Assembly: GCF_016756315.1 (NCBI RefSeq) | Contig: NZ_AP024235.1 | Location: 2,046,001-2,110,000 of the forward strand | Direction: 5' to 3' | From: Alteromonas sp. KC3 | GTDB taxonomy: Bacteria; Pseudomonadota; Gammaproteobacteria; Enterobacterales; Alteromonadaceae | DNA length: 64,000 nucleotides | Shown: positions 19,071-26,838 of the stretch, one piece after another | How positions within the stretch are numbered: the first letter of the stretch is position 1 | Layout: each line of letters begins with the position of its first letter | Made by a program: the position numbers and the translations under genes | Notes under the pieces: model-generated | Databases searched by the model: none | Told to the model about the DNA's origin: nothing | Seen by the model: only the letters and a program-made list of their open reading frames with translations

Positions 19071-19793
19071 TTAATCGACCTTTAAATCGAATACCACATG
19101 TACAGTGGCGCTAAACACAATGTTTTCTTGTAAATAGCGACCTGGCTCGAATTCTTCGGCTTCAATTCTTGAACCTGTAACTTGTATTGTCTCAATGGCA
19201 TCATTAAAACCATATCTATCATAATGGTTTTGTGTCGCTGAGTTGATGCTATAAACATTACCTAATTTTGCGCCAAACGCACTAGCCATCGTACGGCCCT
19301 GATGCTTGGCATCCTCTACAGCATTAGCAACCGCCTCTTGCCTGAGCGCTTCTTGTCGAGAGGATTGGAATTCAATATTTTTTATTTCACTGACGCCTAT
19401 TTCAAGTGCAAAATTCATAAAGTCGTTCAGCATACTAATTTCTTTGAGTGTTACTTTTACAGTGCGACTCGCAATATAACCGTCTAGCACTTTTTTATCA
19501 TCGTCGGTGTAAATGTAATTTGCGTATGTAGTTATGCTGGACGCAGTAACATTCTGGTCGTCGACACTAAATCTCTCTAGCCCTGCTAATAGGTTATTAA
19601 TCCTTTTATCGACACTTTGCTTTGCGTTCAGGCTAGTGATATTTTGCGACTCTGTTTCAAAAGTGACAATGACCATATCAGGAGCAGCGGTAATTTTTGA
19701 CTGACCTTCAACAACGATATGCCTGTCATTTGGTACACTGGCAATAAGACTTAATGGGTATATAGCTAAAAGAATTGTGGCGAGAAACTTCAT
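19071..19793 (-). CDS. SIMPL (DUF541) domain periplasmic protein, YggE-like
   Basis: 240 residues, signal peptide near the N-terminus (LSLIASVPN). The SIMPL fold is indicated by the start HIVVEGQSKITAAPDMVIVTF, the central EIGVSEIKNIEFQSS and the helix with AVANAVEDAKHQGRTMASAFG. E. coli YggE of the same family lowers oxidative stress by an unknown mechanism. Interaction partners are unknown here. The neighbours on both sides are also small exported proteins. Confidence 0.85.
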   Translation of the reverse strand: MKFLATILLAIYPLSLIASVPNDRHIVVEGQSKITAAPDMVIVTFETESQNITSLNAKQSVDKRINNLLAGLERFSVDDQNVTASSITTYANYIYTDDDKKVLDGYIASRTVKVTLKEISMLNDFMNFALEIGVSEIKNIEFQSSRQEALRQEAVANAVEDAKHQGRTMASAFGAKLGNVYSINSATQNHYDRYGFNDAIETIQVTGSRIEAEEFEPGRYLQENIVFSATVHVVFDLKVD

Positions 19794-19921
19794 AAAACCT
19801 CCTTGTACCGGAAATTATCTAACGGTGTTCGTGTTGAACTCTATGCTGAGCAGTTTAACTATGAACCCAAACATCATTGTCTTGCATTCAGTTTGTGCTT
19901 CATGTCTATTTCCATTTCCTG

Positions 19922-20455
19922 TTAATCTTCATTGCCAACGTCGATGTCGGCGTTGTCGATAAGTGTAAAGTAACCATCTTCCTCATCAAGTTGCAGCAAA
20001 ATTGAGAGCGTTACTAACTGGCCTTCGGTAGGCTCTTCATTGAAGCCTGCTGCAATTGAAAAAGACGTTTCTCCCTTGAACTGGTCTGAAATTAGATTTT
20101 GTGTCTCTTTAAAATTCTTAACTGCGAGTTCGGAAAGCTTGAAAGTGTATTCAGTTTTCGCTGGTGTTGACGTGAAAAAGCCATCTTGTGCGGCAATAGT
20201 CTTTTGCATGTCAAGATCAAGAGGGTAGGTGAAATTCCTCACACCTTTGTCATTGTCTAACGTTAGGCTCAGTTTGATTTTTTCTAAATCAAGAGTGAAG
20301 GGTTGTGACACGATTATTTTTGAGCGTATTTCAGAGCCATTCAACGCGACGAAACTTTGCTCGCTAAAGCTGCGAAACTTTAACATTGTTGATATTGGAA
20401 TGCTTGAGCAGCTGGATAACAGCAATACAAGAATGAACAAGTAAACATTTTTCAT
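19922..20455 (-). CDS. Lipoprotein of unknown function
   Basis: 177 residues. The start is set at ATG 20455 because GGAGAGATC precedes it and it gives a good lipoprotein signal (LVLLLSSCSS, Cys near 16). The mature region is beta-rich with an acidic C-terminus (DIDVGNED). It resembles general outer-membrane or periplasmic lipoproteins without a family I can name. Confidence 0.7.
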   Translation of the reverse strand: MKNVYLFILVLLLSSCSSIPISTMLKFRSFSEQSFVALNGSEIRSKIIVSQPFTLDLEKIKLSLTLDNDKGVRNFTYPLDLDMQKTIAAQDGFFTSTPAKTEYTFKLSELAVKNFKETQNLISDQFKGETSFSIAAGFNEEPTEGQLVTLSILLQLDEEDGYFTLIDNADIDVGNED

Positions 20456-20600
20456 GATCTCTCCATGATCGACAGCTTTAATTGCACTATGCCAACATAG
20501 CAACGAAGTCGCGCAGAATGAAACAAAAAACTGTAACTGTTTTTGTATCCCAATAATTAGGCTGCGCGTTATTATTTAATGATTGGTTAATATCATTTAT

Positions 20601-21059
20601 TTACTGCTTACTCGAATGCCTAGTGGCATCGTGGTATTGCCACAGAACATTAATGATTTTCCAGTCATCATTTTCGTTCTTATATAAATGCATGTAGTCA
20701 ATCCATTCGTCAACAGTTAGCTTCACAGATGCCGCTCGGTTATCGATATCTAAAATTTTTATGTCAACCATCGGAGAAGAGGGAAATTTATCACCTTCTT
20801 TGTTGTAGTTTTCAGCCACCCAAACCATGGTGTCGAAGTCAGTTTCCATAATGTATTCTGACCCCTCTTTAGATTCCCAATATGTTCGCTTTGCTAATTT
20901 TTTATCTAGCCCTCTTTCCATTAATTCGGGTTTCGATTGATGTTGCGACTCGATGTAATCGAGAACTGCTCGTTCGATGTTTTTGTGTTCATTTAATGCT
21001 TCAGCTAATACCGAATGCGATAAAAGACCTGACAGTACAAGTGCAAAAAAACGACGCAT
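20601..21059 (-). CDS. Secreted NTF2-like protein (putative lumazine-binding type)
   Basis: 152 residues, signal peptide to about residue 19 (HSVLAEA). The order helix (AVLDYIESQHQSKPELMERGL) - strands - final NDDWKIINVLWQYH matches the exported SnoaL/NTF2-like group often annotated as putative lumazine-binding. The ligand is unknown; most such proteins have no proven enzyme activity. It is one of three or four NTF2-like proteins in this block. Confidence 0.75.
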   Translation of the reverse strand: MRRFFALVLSGLLSHSVLAEALNEHKNIERAVLDYIESQHQSKPELMERGLDKKLAKRTYWESKEGSEYIMETDFDTMVWVAENYNKEGDKFPSSPMVDIKILDIDNRAASVKLTVDEWIDYMHLYKNENDDWKIINVLWQYHDATRHSSKQ

Positions 21060-21125
21060 GGGGCTTCCTTATAGTACGAAAGGGCATAGGTGTTTGGGAT
21101 ATAATGGCAAAGCGTTTTATTCACG

Positions 21126-21623
21126 TTAAGTATGAAATCGGGCAAGGTAGCTTAACAAGGGCGCTATTGCCGTAACGAATGTTACTACTATGCCAAGCTT
21201 GTTGGCCTTAAGTAAAAAACTTTTTTCTGGCTTTTTGGGGTTGTAGAAAACAGTTACTTCGTTTTGAGAGGTTACGTGAACGCCTGATGTTTGTTTTGCA
21301 AGTAGCGCTCTTGCATTGTAATTAGTCACAATCACCCAAGGCGAAATGCGCTTTCCCTGATAGGTTTTTCCGTCAACAGTATACGAATAAAGCGCTTTGC
21401 CCTGATACTGTTGTTCGGATAGTTCGTTTGTATTTCCGAAAGTTTCAATGCCAAGCTTGTGCAATTTCCCCTGAGTTGAAGCCCAAAACCGCGTTCTAAT
21501 TTGGAAGTAGGTGGAGAACGAACAAACCACAAGCATGTATAATGACGCCCAAAACCATATACCCTGAAGCTCTCCTTCAGATGCCAAACCAATCATTTTC
21601 TGTAAGTAGTTCAAAGCGTCCAT
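21126..21623 (-). CDS. DUF3592 membrane protein
   Basis: 165 residues, membrane segments at about 22-42 and 142-162, with a DUF3592 loop between them: ALYSYTVDGKTYQGKRIS followed by VTVFYNPKKPEKSFLL. The family has no established function. The upstream and downstream neighbours are also membrane or exported proteins. Confidence 0.8.
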   Translation of the reverse strand: MDALNYLQKMIGLASEGELQGIWFWASLYMLVVCSFSTYFQIRTRFWASTQGKLHKLGIETFGNTNELSEQQYQGKALYSYTVDGKTYQGKRISPWVIVTNYNARALLAKQTSGVHVTSQNEVTVFYNPKKPEKSFLLKANKLGIVVTFVTAIAPLLSYLARFHT

Positions 21624-21728
21624 AGTGCATCTGTTTCGTGATTGAGCAAATACTACTTAGCTACAGTAGCGAAGCCACCCAAAGTGTACGGTATGAATAA
21701 TCAAGTGAGTTGACCTGTTTGTGAATTA

Positions 21729-22013
21729 CTATGCCCAATACAGAAGCCCCACTGCAATAATCCATATTCCGGAGATGAAAAGTAGATTAACAAGGGAGGG
21801 CGACTTGAATTTTGATTGAACGCCATCATAGCAAGCAACAATAAACGGAATGATGGCCAAGATTCCACCATAAACCAAACCTTTAAAAAAACCTGCGATC
21901 AGCCCCCATTCTTCAAACGCTATTGAGTAAAGCCAAGTAACAACCCAAACAACTAAGCATAAACCGAATAATAGTTTGGCAACCTTTTCCCTGTTTTCAA
22001 AAATCTGATGCAT
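21729..22013 (-). CDS. Small membrane protein, three predicted membrane segments
   Basis: 94 residues; hydrophobic stretches near 12-34, 36-62 and 74-93. No family recognised. The short size and orphan nature fit integron-cassette-type genes, but no attC site is seen next to it. Confidence 0.6.
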   Translation of the reverse strand: MHQIFENREKVAKLLFGLCLVVWVVTWLYSIAFEEWGLIAGFFKGLVYGGILAIIPFIVACYDGVQSKFKSPSLVNLLFISGIWIIAVGLLYWA

Positions 22014-22109
22014 ATTTAGTCCTTTAAATGACCACTTTTTATATTACATTGCAATAAGCCTACGCCATGCTAGTACAATTAATATAGGTATTCGTTTCAG
22101 TTTCTGTCA

Positions 22110-22589
22110 TCACCTCGTTGTAGGTTTAATGCTAGCTGACACACTCACTAATTTCCATTGGCCGCTATGTTTAGACCATACTTGTGTACCACCGCCTGAG
22201 GCAGTGTGCGTTGTGCCATTTTTGAGTAAAACAGTTTGCGTAAACTCATTTACCAAAATGACAGTGTTGTTATCAATAACTGAAATCTTCACATTGGGGA
22301 ACTCAAGCGATGTAACTTTTTGTATCGAGTTAAACCCTGCATCTACAACTGGAGTAAGTTCATTTAGATCGTTCCAGTTTGTACCGTCACTGTTTAAACC
22401 CACAAATTTATCGGAATCAAAATGTTCAAAATACGCGTTAGCATCTAGCTTTTTTGAAGCCTCTACAAGGCTATTGAAAGAATCCAGTACTTCTTTTTTA
22501 ATGTCTTCTTGGTCAATATTGGCCTGCGTAACATGTGACAGTGATAACGTGAAGACCGCTATAAGCAATTGTTTATTTAACACTAACAA
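22110..22589 (-). CDS. Secreted NTF2-like protein (DUF4440/SnoaL type)
   Basis: 159 residues, signal peptide ending near VTQA (residue 23). The helix EVLDSFNSLVEASKKLDANAYFEHFDSDKFVG and the last strand HSGQWKLVSVSASI are the hallmarks of NTF2-like DUF4440 proteins. Unknown ligand. Confidence 0.75.
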   Translation of the reverse strand: MLVLNKQLLIAVFTLSLSHVTQANIDQEDIKKEVLDSFNSLVEASKKLDANAYFEHFDSDKFVGLNSDGTNWNDLNELTPVVDAGFNSIQKVTSLEFPNVKISVIDNNTVILVNEFTQTVLLKNGTTHTASGGGTQVWSKHSGQWKLVSVSASIKPTTR

Positions 22590-22672
22590 CTCCTTGGCTC
22601 GACTAACTTATTCATTGAACGTAGCTGCAATTTGAATAGAGCACTGAAAATCAGGTACGAAGCTAACCCTAA

Positions 22673-23140
22673 TTACAGGCCATGGTGTCGTCTTATGTGC
22701 TTAATTTTTCCATGTTCGTTGAACTCCAGCGACATAATGTTAATCGCAGTGTATTCAATAGGTTTATTCATATGGCTGGGATGTCCTTTGGCATGCTCTT
22801 TAAACTTAACAAACGTAACATTGCGACCTACCATAATGTCTAAAATGTTTATGTTGCTAAAATATATTTTGTCTTCTAGTTTTGCGATCATTGCAGAACG
22901 CAACTCGTCCTTATTTGTAACAGTCACATTAAATTTTACGTGCTCATCCTTGAAGTCATCTGCAAGGAATGACAAAAAGTGATCAACGTCCTTTTCATCC
23001 GAATTAGGTTGCTGGCGTAGGTTTTTTGCTTCTATAAATTGCTTCGTTAACTCCCTTAGCTTCGACTCGTCAAGCGGTTCTGCTGATAGGGCAGTCATAG
23101 ATACAAAGTAAAACATTAAAATTGAAAATGCCGTTTTCAC
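22673..23140 (-). CDS. Secreted NTF2-like (SnoaL) protein
   Basis: 155 residues with a signal peptide (MTALSA-EPL). LTKQFIEAKN, DVDHFLSFLADDFKDEHV and a later NIMSLEFNEHGKIKHIRRHH fit the NTF2-like fold with the usual helix and closing strand. It is a second exported NTF2-like protein next to the one at 22.1 kb, but not an obvious duplicate. Confidence 0.7.
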   Translation of the reverse strand: MKTAFSILMFYFVSMTALSAEPLDESKLRELTKQFIEAKNLRQQPNSDEKDVDHFLSFLADDFKDEHVKFNVTVTNKDELRSAMIAKLEDKIYFSNINILDIMVGRNVTFVKFKEHAKGHPSHMNKPIEYTAINIMSLEFNEHGKIKHIRRHHGL

Positions 23141-23272
23141 TGAATTTTCCTTAATTTTTGGTCTTCATTTACGAAGCCTTTCTCGACTTTGGGTATTGTT
23201 TAGTAGCCAATTAAAACTAAAAACTTACTAATAAAGCGAGAAATTTCATAGTATTCCTTGTTATGTGCAACA

Positions 23273-23638
23273 CTATCCTTTTAGTAGGGTGAGAATTTCG
23301 TTGTTATCTGAATCGAATATTGAAACAGATCGGTCACCTAATATGATAGTTACGGGTACGTATTGATCTTTGTAACCATCGAACATGTCTCCAACCCACT
23401 TAGCATTTGATGATTCCGACTTAACAATGTTTTTGATGACGGTTAAGCCAGTGTTTTCTTTGTGTGTCAGGTGCTCTTTAACACTAGCGATACCCGAATC
23501 TAAATTGAATTCAATATAGGCCGGTTTACTAGCGTGTTTCCATACACCTTCTAGTGTATTTATATCACTGGCCATCGCGAAGCCCGCAACTAAGCTAATG
23601 CAAACCGAGATAAAGCGCAGAGTGGTTGTTTTTATCAT
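23273..23638 (-). CDS. Small secreted protein of unknown function
   Basis: 121 residues, signal peptide to about residue 23 (GFAMASD). The mature part is a small beta-rich protein starting INTLEGVWKHASKPAYIEF. Just beyond its stop lies TTGTTATGTGC, resembling the R'' end of the attC sites further right, but no attC body follows. Confidence 0.6.
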   Translation of the reverse strand: MIKTTTLRFISVCISLVAGFAMASDINTLEGVWKHASKPAYIEFNLDSGIASVKEHLTHKENTGLTVIKNIVKSESSNAKWVGDMFDGYKDQYVPVTIILGDRSVSIFDSDNNEILTLLKG

Positions 23639-23670
23639 TCTTATCCTCCTAGATTGAGCAGTACTGCTAT

Positions 23671-24312
23671 CTATTTGCCAAATATAACCTTCATTTCTGG
23701 CAGCTTTTTTAGCTTGCGAGAATGAACAATTGCATCGTGTATAGCCAGAAGTTGATCGCTTGGTTTAAGTTTTAGCAGTGATTGAGCAAAGTCTTTCACT
23801 GAAATAGCCCAATCTCGGTCATCGTCGCATTCCAATACATTCTCTAAATATATATTTGCGTTTTGAAAATCTGAAGCATGCAAACAAACCAAGCCTTTGT
23901 TTAGGCAAGCCCAAATATTTTGCTTGTCACCCGCAGTGTTCGTTAATACATATTCTTTTGCAAGGTCTGGAGACGACATTGATTGACGATGAGCAAGGGC
24001 TTTGACCTTTGCTTTCTCTGCCAACGCGACCGCTTCAAAGAAAAAAGACTCCTCGTGTTTAAATTCTATGAATGAGTTTTCTCTATATCCAATATCGAAA
24101 GAAAGATATTCTTTCGGGTACCACAACCATGATATGCCTACATTTAGATAAGTGCCTTTAGACCAACTAGATGGCTGAAATTCGATCATAGTTAGCCACC
24201 AGCCGTTATCGTCTAGCCAAACTCTAGACTGGCCTTTTCTAACTAACCCTACAGGCTTCAGAATTTCCCTAGCAGCTTTATTGATAAGTTTGCTATGTAT
24301 TGGTGTGGCCAT
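23671..24312 (-). CDS. DUF4304-like protein
   Basis: 213 residues, no signal peptide, so probably cytoplasmic. LKPVGLVRKGQSRVWLDDNGWWLTMIEFQPSSW and TYLNVGISWLW-type segments match the DUF4304 family, often carried on mobile cassettes. The C-terminal half is helical. Its start lies 14 bp from the first attC-like site, so it may be the last cassette gene of the array whose own attC has been lost. Confidence 0.7.
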   Translation of the reverse strand: MATPIHSKLINKAAREILKPVGLVRKGQSRVWLDDNGWWLTMIEFQPSSWSKGTYLNVGISWLWYPKEYLSFDIGYRENSFIEFKHEESFFFEAVALAEKAKVKALAHRQSMSSPDLAKEYVLTNTAGDKQNIWACLNKGLVCLHASDFQNANIYLENVLECDDDRDWAISVKDFAQSLLKLKPSDQLLAIHDAIVHSRKLKKLPEMKVIFGK

Positions 24313-24325
24313 AGTTTGCTCTAGG

Positions 24326-24430
24326 TACCTTACTTTTTACAACGGGCACTTACGCGCAGGCTAAAACTCGAAGCAGCCCACGTGTATGCGTCACAGCGAG
24401 ATTGCGAGCGATTTAATGCGTTTAATGTAT
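24326..24430 (-). repeat. attC-like site 1, degenerate (left-most)
   Basis: Contains the diagnostic core (AAGCAGCCCACGTGTATGCG then TCACAGCGAG) but the R' box is CCTTAC instead of CCTAAC and the R'' end is unclear. It marks the left end of the recognisable array. Confidence 0.65.
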
Positions 24431-24442
24431 TCAACCCATGCT

Positions 24443-24470
24443 TTGCAATGCGCAATCGCATGCGTATATT
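24443..24470 (+). promoter_or_regulatory. Predicted promoter of ccdAB
   Basis: TTGCAA, 16-base spacer, TATATT upstream of ccdA. The spacer includes an inverted repeat ATGCG/CGCAT that could be a CcdA-CcdB autoregulatory operator. A cassette-borne promoter is expected because ccdAB points against the other cassettes. Confidence 0.5.
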
Positions 24471-24499
24471 TGGTGGTGATATTAGTTGGAGCAATAAAA

Positions 24500-24745
24500 A
24501 TGCAAGATTTATATGACATCCATGCCCCAAAGAAAGCGACAAATTTAAGCTTGAACAGCGATTTACTGCAAAAAGCTCGAGATTTAAAAGTTAACCTGTC
24601 TGCAACCTTAGAGCAAGCACTTAAAGACAAGCTAAAAAATGTTGAAGCAGAGAAGTGGAAAAAAGAAAACAAAGCTGCCATTGCTGCATACAATGAATTT
24701 GTTGCTGAGAACGGTTGTATAGGTGATGAGTACCGAAACTTCTAA
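24500..24745 (+). CDS. ccdA: CcdA-type antitoxin
   Basis: 81 residues from ATG 24500 (GGAG eight bases upstream); the longer in-frame extension lacks an RBS. N-terminal ribbon-helix-helix part (KKATNLSLNSDLLQKARDLKVNLS) for DNA binding. The conserved C-terminal toxin-binding tail is W-x-x-EN-x-x-x-I-x-x-Y-N-x-F-V-x-x-x-G, ending DEYRNF. The stop overlaps the toxin start (TAATG). CcdA neutralises the gyrase poison CcdB. Toxin-antitoxin cassettes are common stabilisers of large integron arrays and often have their own promoter and reverse orientation, as here. Confidence 0.92.
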   Translation: MQDLYDIHAPKKATNLSLNSDLLQKARDLKVNLSATLEQALKDKLKNVEAEKWKKENKAAIAAYNEFVAENGCIGDEYRNF

Positions 24746-25062
24746 TGGCGCAGTTTGATGTTTACAGAAACCCAAGTAAGAAAACGAATAAAGCTTACCC
24801 TTTTCTTGTTGATGTTCAAAACTCTGTAATTGATTAGTTGGCAACAAGGCTGGTTGTACCGTTAACAAATAGCGATACTAGAAACAGTCTTTACATGAAA
24901 AAATTGACTCCTTCGATAGAATTCGAAGGCTCAATATACTTATTTTTAGCCCAACAACTAAGTTCCATACCCGAAGACGTGCTCAATGATCGCGTTGGTA
25001 CATTGGCGCAATCCAGAGAACTGCTGATAGATGCAATAGACTTCGCTATTACAGGAATATAG
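24745..25062 (+). pseudogene. ccdB: CcdB-type gyrase toxin interrupted by an in-frame amber codon
   Basis: Starts at 24745, overlapping ccdA by one base. The first 30 codons give MAQFDVYRNPSKKTNKAYPF...VQNSVID, a normal CcdB start. Codon 31 is TAG (24835-24837), where homologues continue D-N/T-x-x-T-R-L. The same frame then continues LATRLVVPLTNSD and ends QSRELLIDAIDFAITGI, the full CcdB C-terminus whose last residues contact gyrase. So one nonsense mutation separates two intact halves. The toxin is probably inactive unless the codon is suppressed or translation restarts at TTG 24838, which would lack the first 30 residues. Confidence 0.88.
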
Positions 25063-25103
25063 CGTCCCAGCGAGCAGCGCGAGTGCCTTTAGTTTTAGTT
25101 GCC
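25063..25103 (-). repeat. Half attC site fused to the ccdB end
   Basis: GCGTCCCAGCGAGC...GCGAGTGCCTTTAG matches the R''-side half of the other attC sites, but the L'-R' half is missing and the ccdB stop codon lies directly at its edge. A deletion or faulty recombination between the ccdAB cassette and the next cassette is likely. Confidence 0.65.
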
Positions 25104-25430
25104 TTAGTTAAAAATATTAATATATGACACATGTAGGCCAAACGCGATATAGCCTAGAGATAAAATGGCATTGAGAAACCAAATCAAGAGCCAAAACACA
25201 CCTGTAAAGTTAAAAATCTTTCGTATTTTAGGGCTTAATAGCGCAATTGTCGAAGTGATAGAGCCCAAAGCAGAGCAACAAAATAGTGGAAGCACTGTAA
25301 ACATTAATAAAAGGCCTGCAGCCCCCGCAGATGCCCCACTTGAGTCAGGTTCTATTGGAATTAATATCAAATACGATAAACAGACCGATACTAATAAAAA
25401 TAATAAGCTAAGTAATTGAAGACTTCTCAT
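25104..25430 (-). CDS. Cassette gene: small membrane protein
   Basis: 108 residues with about three membrane segments (near 5-25, 38-66 and 77-104) and two adjacent cysteines in the second (LFCCSALGS). No family recognised. It is bounded by attC 2 upstream and the half attC downstream. Confidence 0.6.
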   Translation of the reverse strand: MRSLQLLSLLFLLVSVCLSYLILIPIEPDSSGASAGAAGLLLMFTVLPLFCCSALGSITSTIALLSPKIRKIFNFTGVFWLLIWFLNAILSLGYIAFGLHVSYINIFN

Positions 25431-25442
25431 ATAGCCCCTAGT

Positions 25443-25546
25443 AGCTAACTTTTAAATAAGGGACGCAGACGCGTGGGCAGTAATGCAATGAAGCCCATGT
25501 GTTGGCGTCCCAGAAAATGGCAGCGAACGACTACAGTTGTTAGGAG
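25443..25546 (-). repeat. attC site 2
   Basis: R' box AGCTAAC, core with GCGTGGGCAGTAATGC...GCCCATGTGTTGGCGTCC, R'' box GTTAGGA. It has an atypical central stretch (AGAAAATGGCAGCG). It overlaps the stop of the next gene by a few bases. Confidence 0.8.
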
Positions 25547-25929
25547 ACATTCTTTAATATCTCCTTGTTTTTGAATCCTACTTTTGTTGCTACGAATACA
25601 ACCACACACGAAATAAATGCCTCAAAAGCGAATGTGGTTGAAAGATATAGTTCGCCCATAACGAGTGTATATAAAACAGTCGAGATTAAACAACTGCAAA
25701 TAAAAAGGATAATGGCGTGCTGGTATGGTTTTGAATTTAATCCGCTAGCAAACCACCAAAAAACTACAAAAGTTAAAATGCCACTCACAAGGTACGATGT
25801 TGTAATGAACATAACATCTGGCACAGGCACTTTAAACATTCCAAATACTAAAACCAATAATGCAACGCCTACAACAGGGAAAAGGATTGATAGAGGGATA
25901 AACAAAAATATCCTTTTTAACTGCAACAT
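25540..25929 (-). CDS. Cassette gene: small membrane protein, four predicted membrane segments
   Basis: 129 residues with hydrophobic segments near 7-31, 38-62, 72-91 and 97-118. No known family. It lies 37 bp downstream of the lipoprotein gene at 25.97 kb with no attC between, so the two genes share one cassette. Confidence 0.6.
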   Translation of the reverse strand: MLQLKRIFLFIPLSILFPVVGVALLVLVFGMFKVPVPDVMFITTSYLVSGILTFVVFWWFASGLNSKPYQHAIILFICSCLISTVLYTLVMGELYLSTTFAFEAFISCVVVFVATKVGFKNKEILKNVS

Positions 25930-25966
25930 TCATTTGCGTCCTTTCTTGATGAACTTATTACGCGCA

Positions 25967-26512
25967 CTAGGCGCCTTGGTATGACATCACCGCAACTAAG
26001 TTACTAGGTTTGGCACTATTTACTGTTATAACCCATTGTTCTAGAAAACTACTACCTTGATACAATGTATATGAAGTTGTAGTTAGACTACCAGATTGCG
26101 AAACTAACTCTTTTTTATAAGTAAACCCGCTGTCTTTGGGAGGTAACCAAGCTTCCAAACTTGCTTGAATTGTATTTGGCTCACCTTGGTGTATGTATAC
26201 AGAACAAAGTCCATTTTCTAGTAATGCAAGTCCGAAATTACCCTCATCATTCTTCAAGTACCAAGCTTTGCCTGCGTTACCTTTTAGGTAACTTTGAGAA
26301 ATTTGCTCAGGTGCAATTACGAATCCTTTTCTTTTGGCTGATTGCTCTAAAGCCGCAGGGCTTTGACGACCGACTACACACGTTCCCATGAACAACTGGA
26401 TTGGCGTTGATTTTCGTAGAGCAAGACCTTCATCTTCTTTTGCTAGAGTTGATTTACACCCAATGGTTGAAAGAAGCAGGGTTGCAACAATGTAAGATTT
26501 AACTCGATTCAT
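25967..26512 (-). CDS. Cassette gene: lipoprotein of unknown function
   Basis: 181 residues from ATG 26512, chosen because it gives a lipoprotein signal (LLLSTIGCKS, Cys near 19); an upstream ATG at 26560 would run back through the attC site. The mature part is beta-rich with two further Cys (GTCVVG and NGLCSVY). First gene of a two-gene cassette with the membrane protein that follows. Confidence 0.65.
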   Translation of the reverse strand: MNRVKSYIVATLLLSTIGCKSTLAKEDEGLALRKSTPIQLFMGTCVVGRQSPAALEQSAKRKGFVIAPEQISQSYLKGNAGKAWYLKNDEGNFGLALLENGLCSVYIHQGEPNTIQASLEAWLPPKDSGFTYKKELVSQSGSLTTTSYTLYQGSSFLEQWVITVNSAKPSNLVAVMSYQGA

Positions 26513-26520
26513 ATTCCGTA

Positions 26521-26632
26521 TGCCTGACTTTCCAATAACGGGATGAGACATGTGGGGCATAATGGCGAAGCCGTCCCGCGTGTATGCATCCCAGCGAACG
26601 TAGTGAGCGGCTATATTTGTTTGTTAGTTGCC
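26521..26632 (-). repeat. attC site 3
   Basis: R' box GCCTGAC (one change from GCCTAAC), core GGGGCATAATGGCGAAGCCG...CCCGCGTGTATGCATCCCAGCG, R'' box GTTAGTTGCC. Its variant core is shared with attC 9 at 29.7 kb. Confidence 0.82.
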
Positions 26633-26639
26633 AATTGCA

Positions 26640-26804
26640 TCAATGAGGCCCACCGTACTGAAGTACCAAATAAAAATACACTAAATAGCTAACCATCGTA
26701 AATATTTGAAACAATAGTAAGGTCCATTTTTGACGTGAAGTGAATTGCAGATTGCCTAAAGAGATTAGCGCAAAGACCAAAACACCGATAAGGGCGACCG
26801 GCAA
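26640..26804 (-). CDS. Cassette gene: very small membrane protein (non-ATG start)
   Basis: 54 residues from TTG at 26804, or 58 from TTG at 26816, ending at TGA 26640-26642. Two hydrophobic segments: LPVALIGVLVFALISLG and FQIFTMVSYLVYFYLVL, separated by a basic loop (TSRQKW). No ATG start and no clear ribosome binding site, so expression is uncertain. The cassette is otherwise normal, with an attC downstream and a short attC-like junction upstream. Confidence 0.4.
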   Translation of the reverse strand: MPVALIGVLVFALISLGNLQFTSRQKWTLLLFQIFTMVSYLVYFYLVLQYGGPH

Positions 26805-26838
26805 TAAACGCCCCAAACGCCTTTAGCGTTTCGTTAGG
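26800..26838 (-). repeat. attC-like site 4, unusually short
   Basis: About 39 bp. GGCAATAAAC on the left resembles the complement of the previous cassette's R'' (GTTAGTTGCC). An AAACGC/GCGTTT hairpin sits in the middle, and GTTAGGTGCG on the right is the R'' of the next cassette. It is either a minimal attC or an attC that lost its central 70 bp. Confidence 0.45.

Noticed and set aside
21060..21130. Possible attC relic between the NTF2-like and DUF3592 genes
   Set aside because: GATATAATGGCAAAGCG resembles part of the attC 3/9 core, but no R boxes or paired arm follow, so I do not list it as a site.
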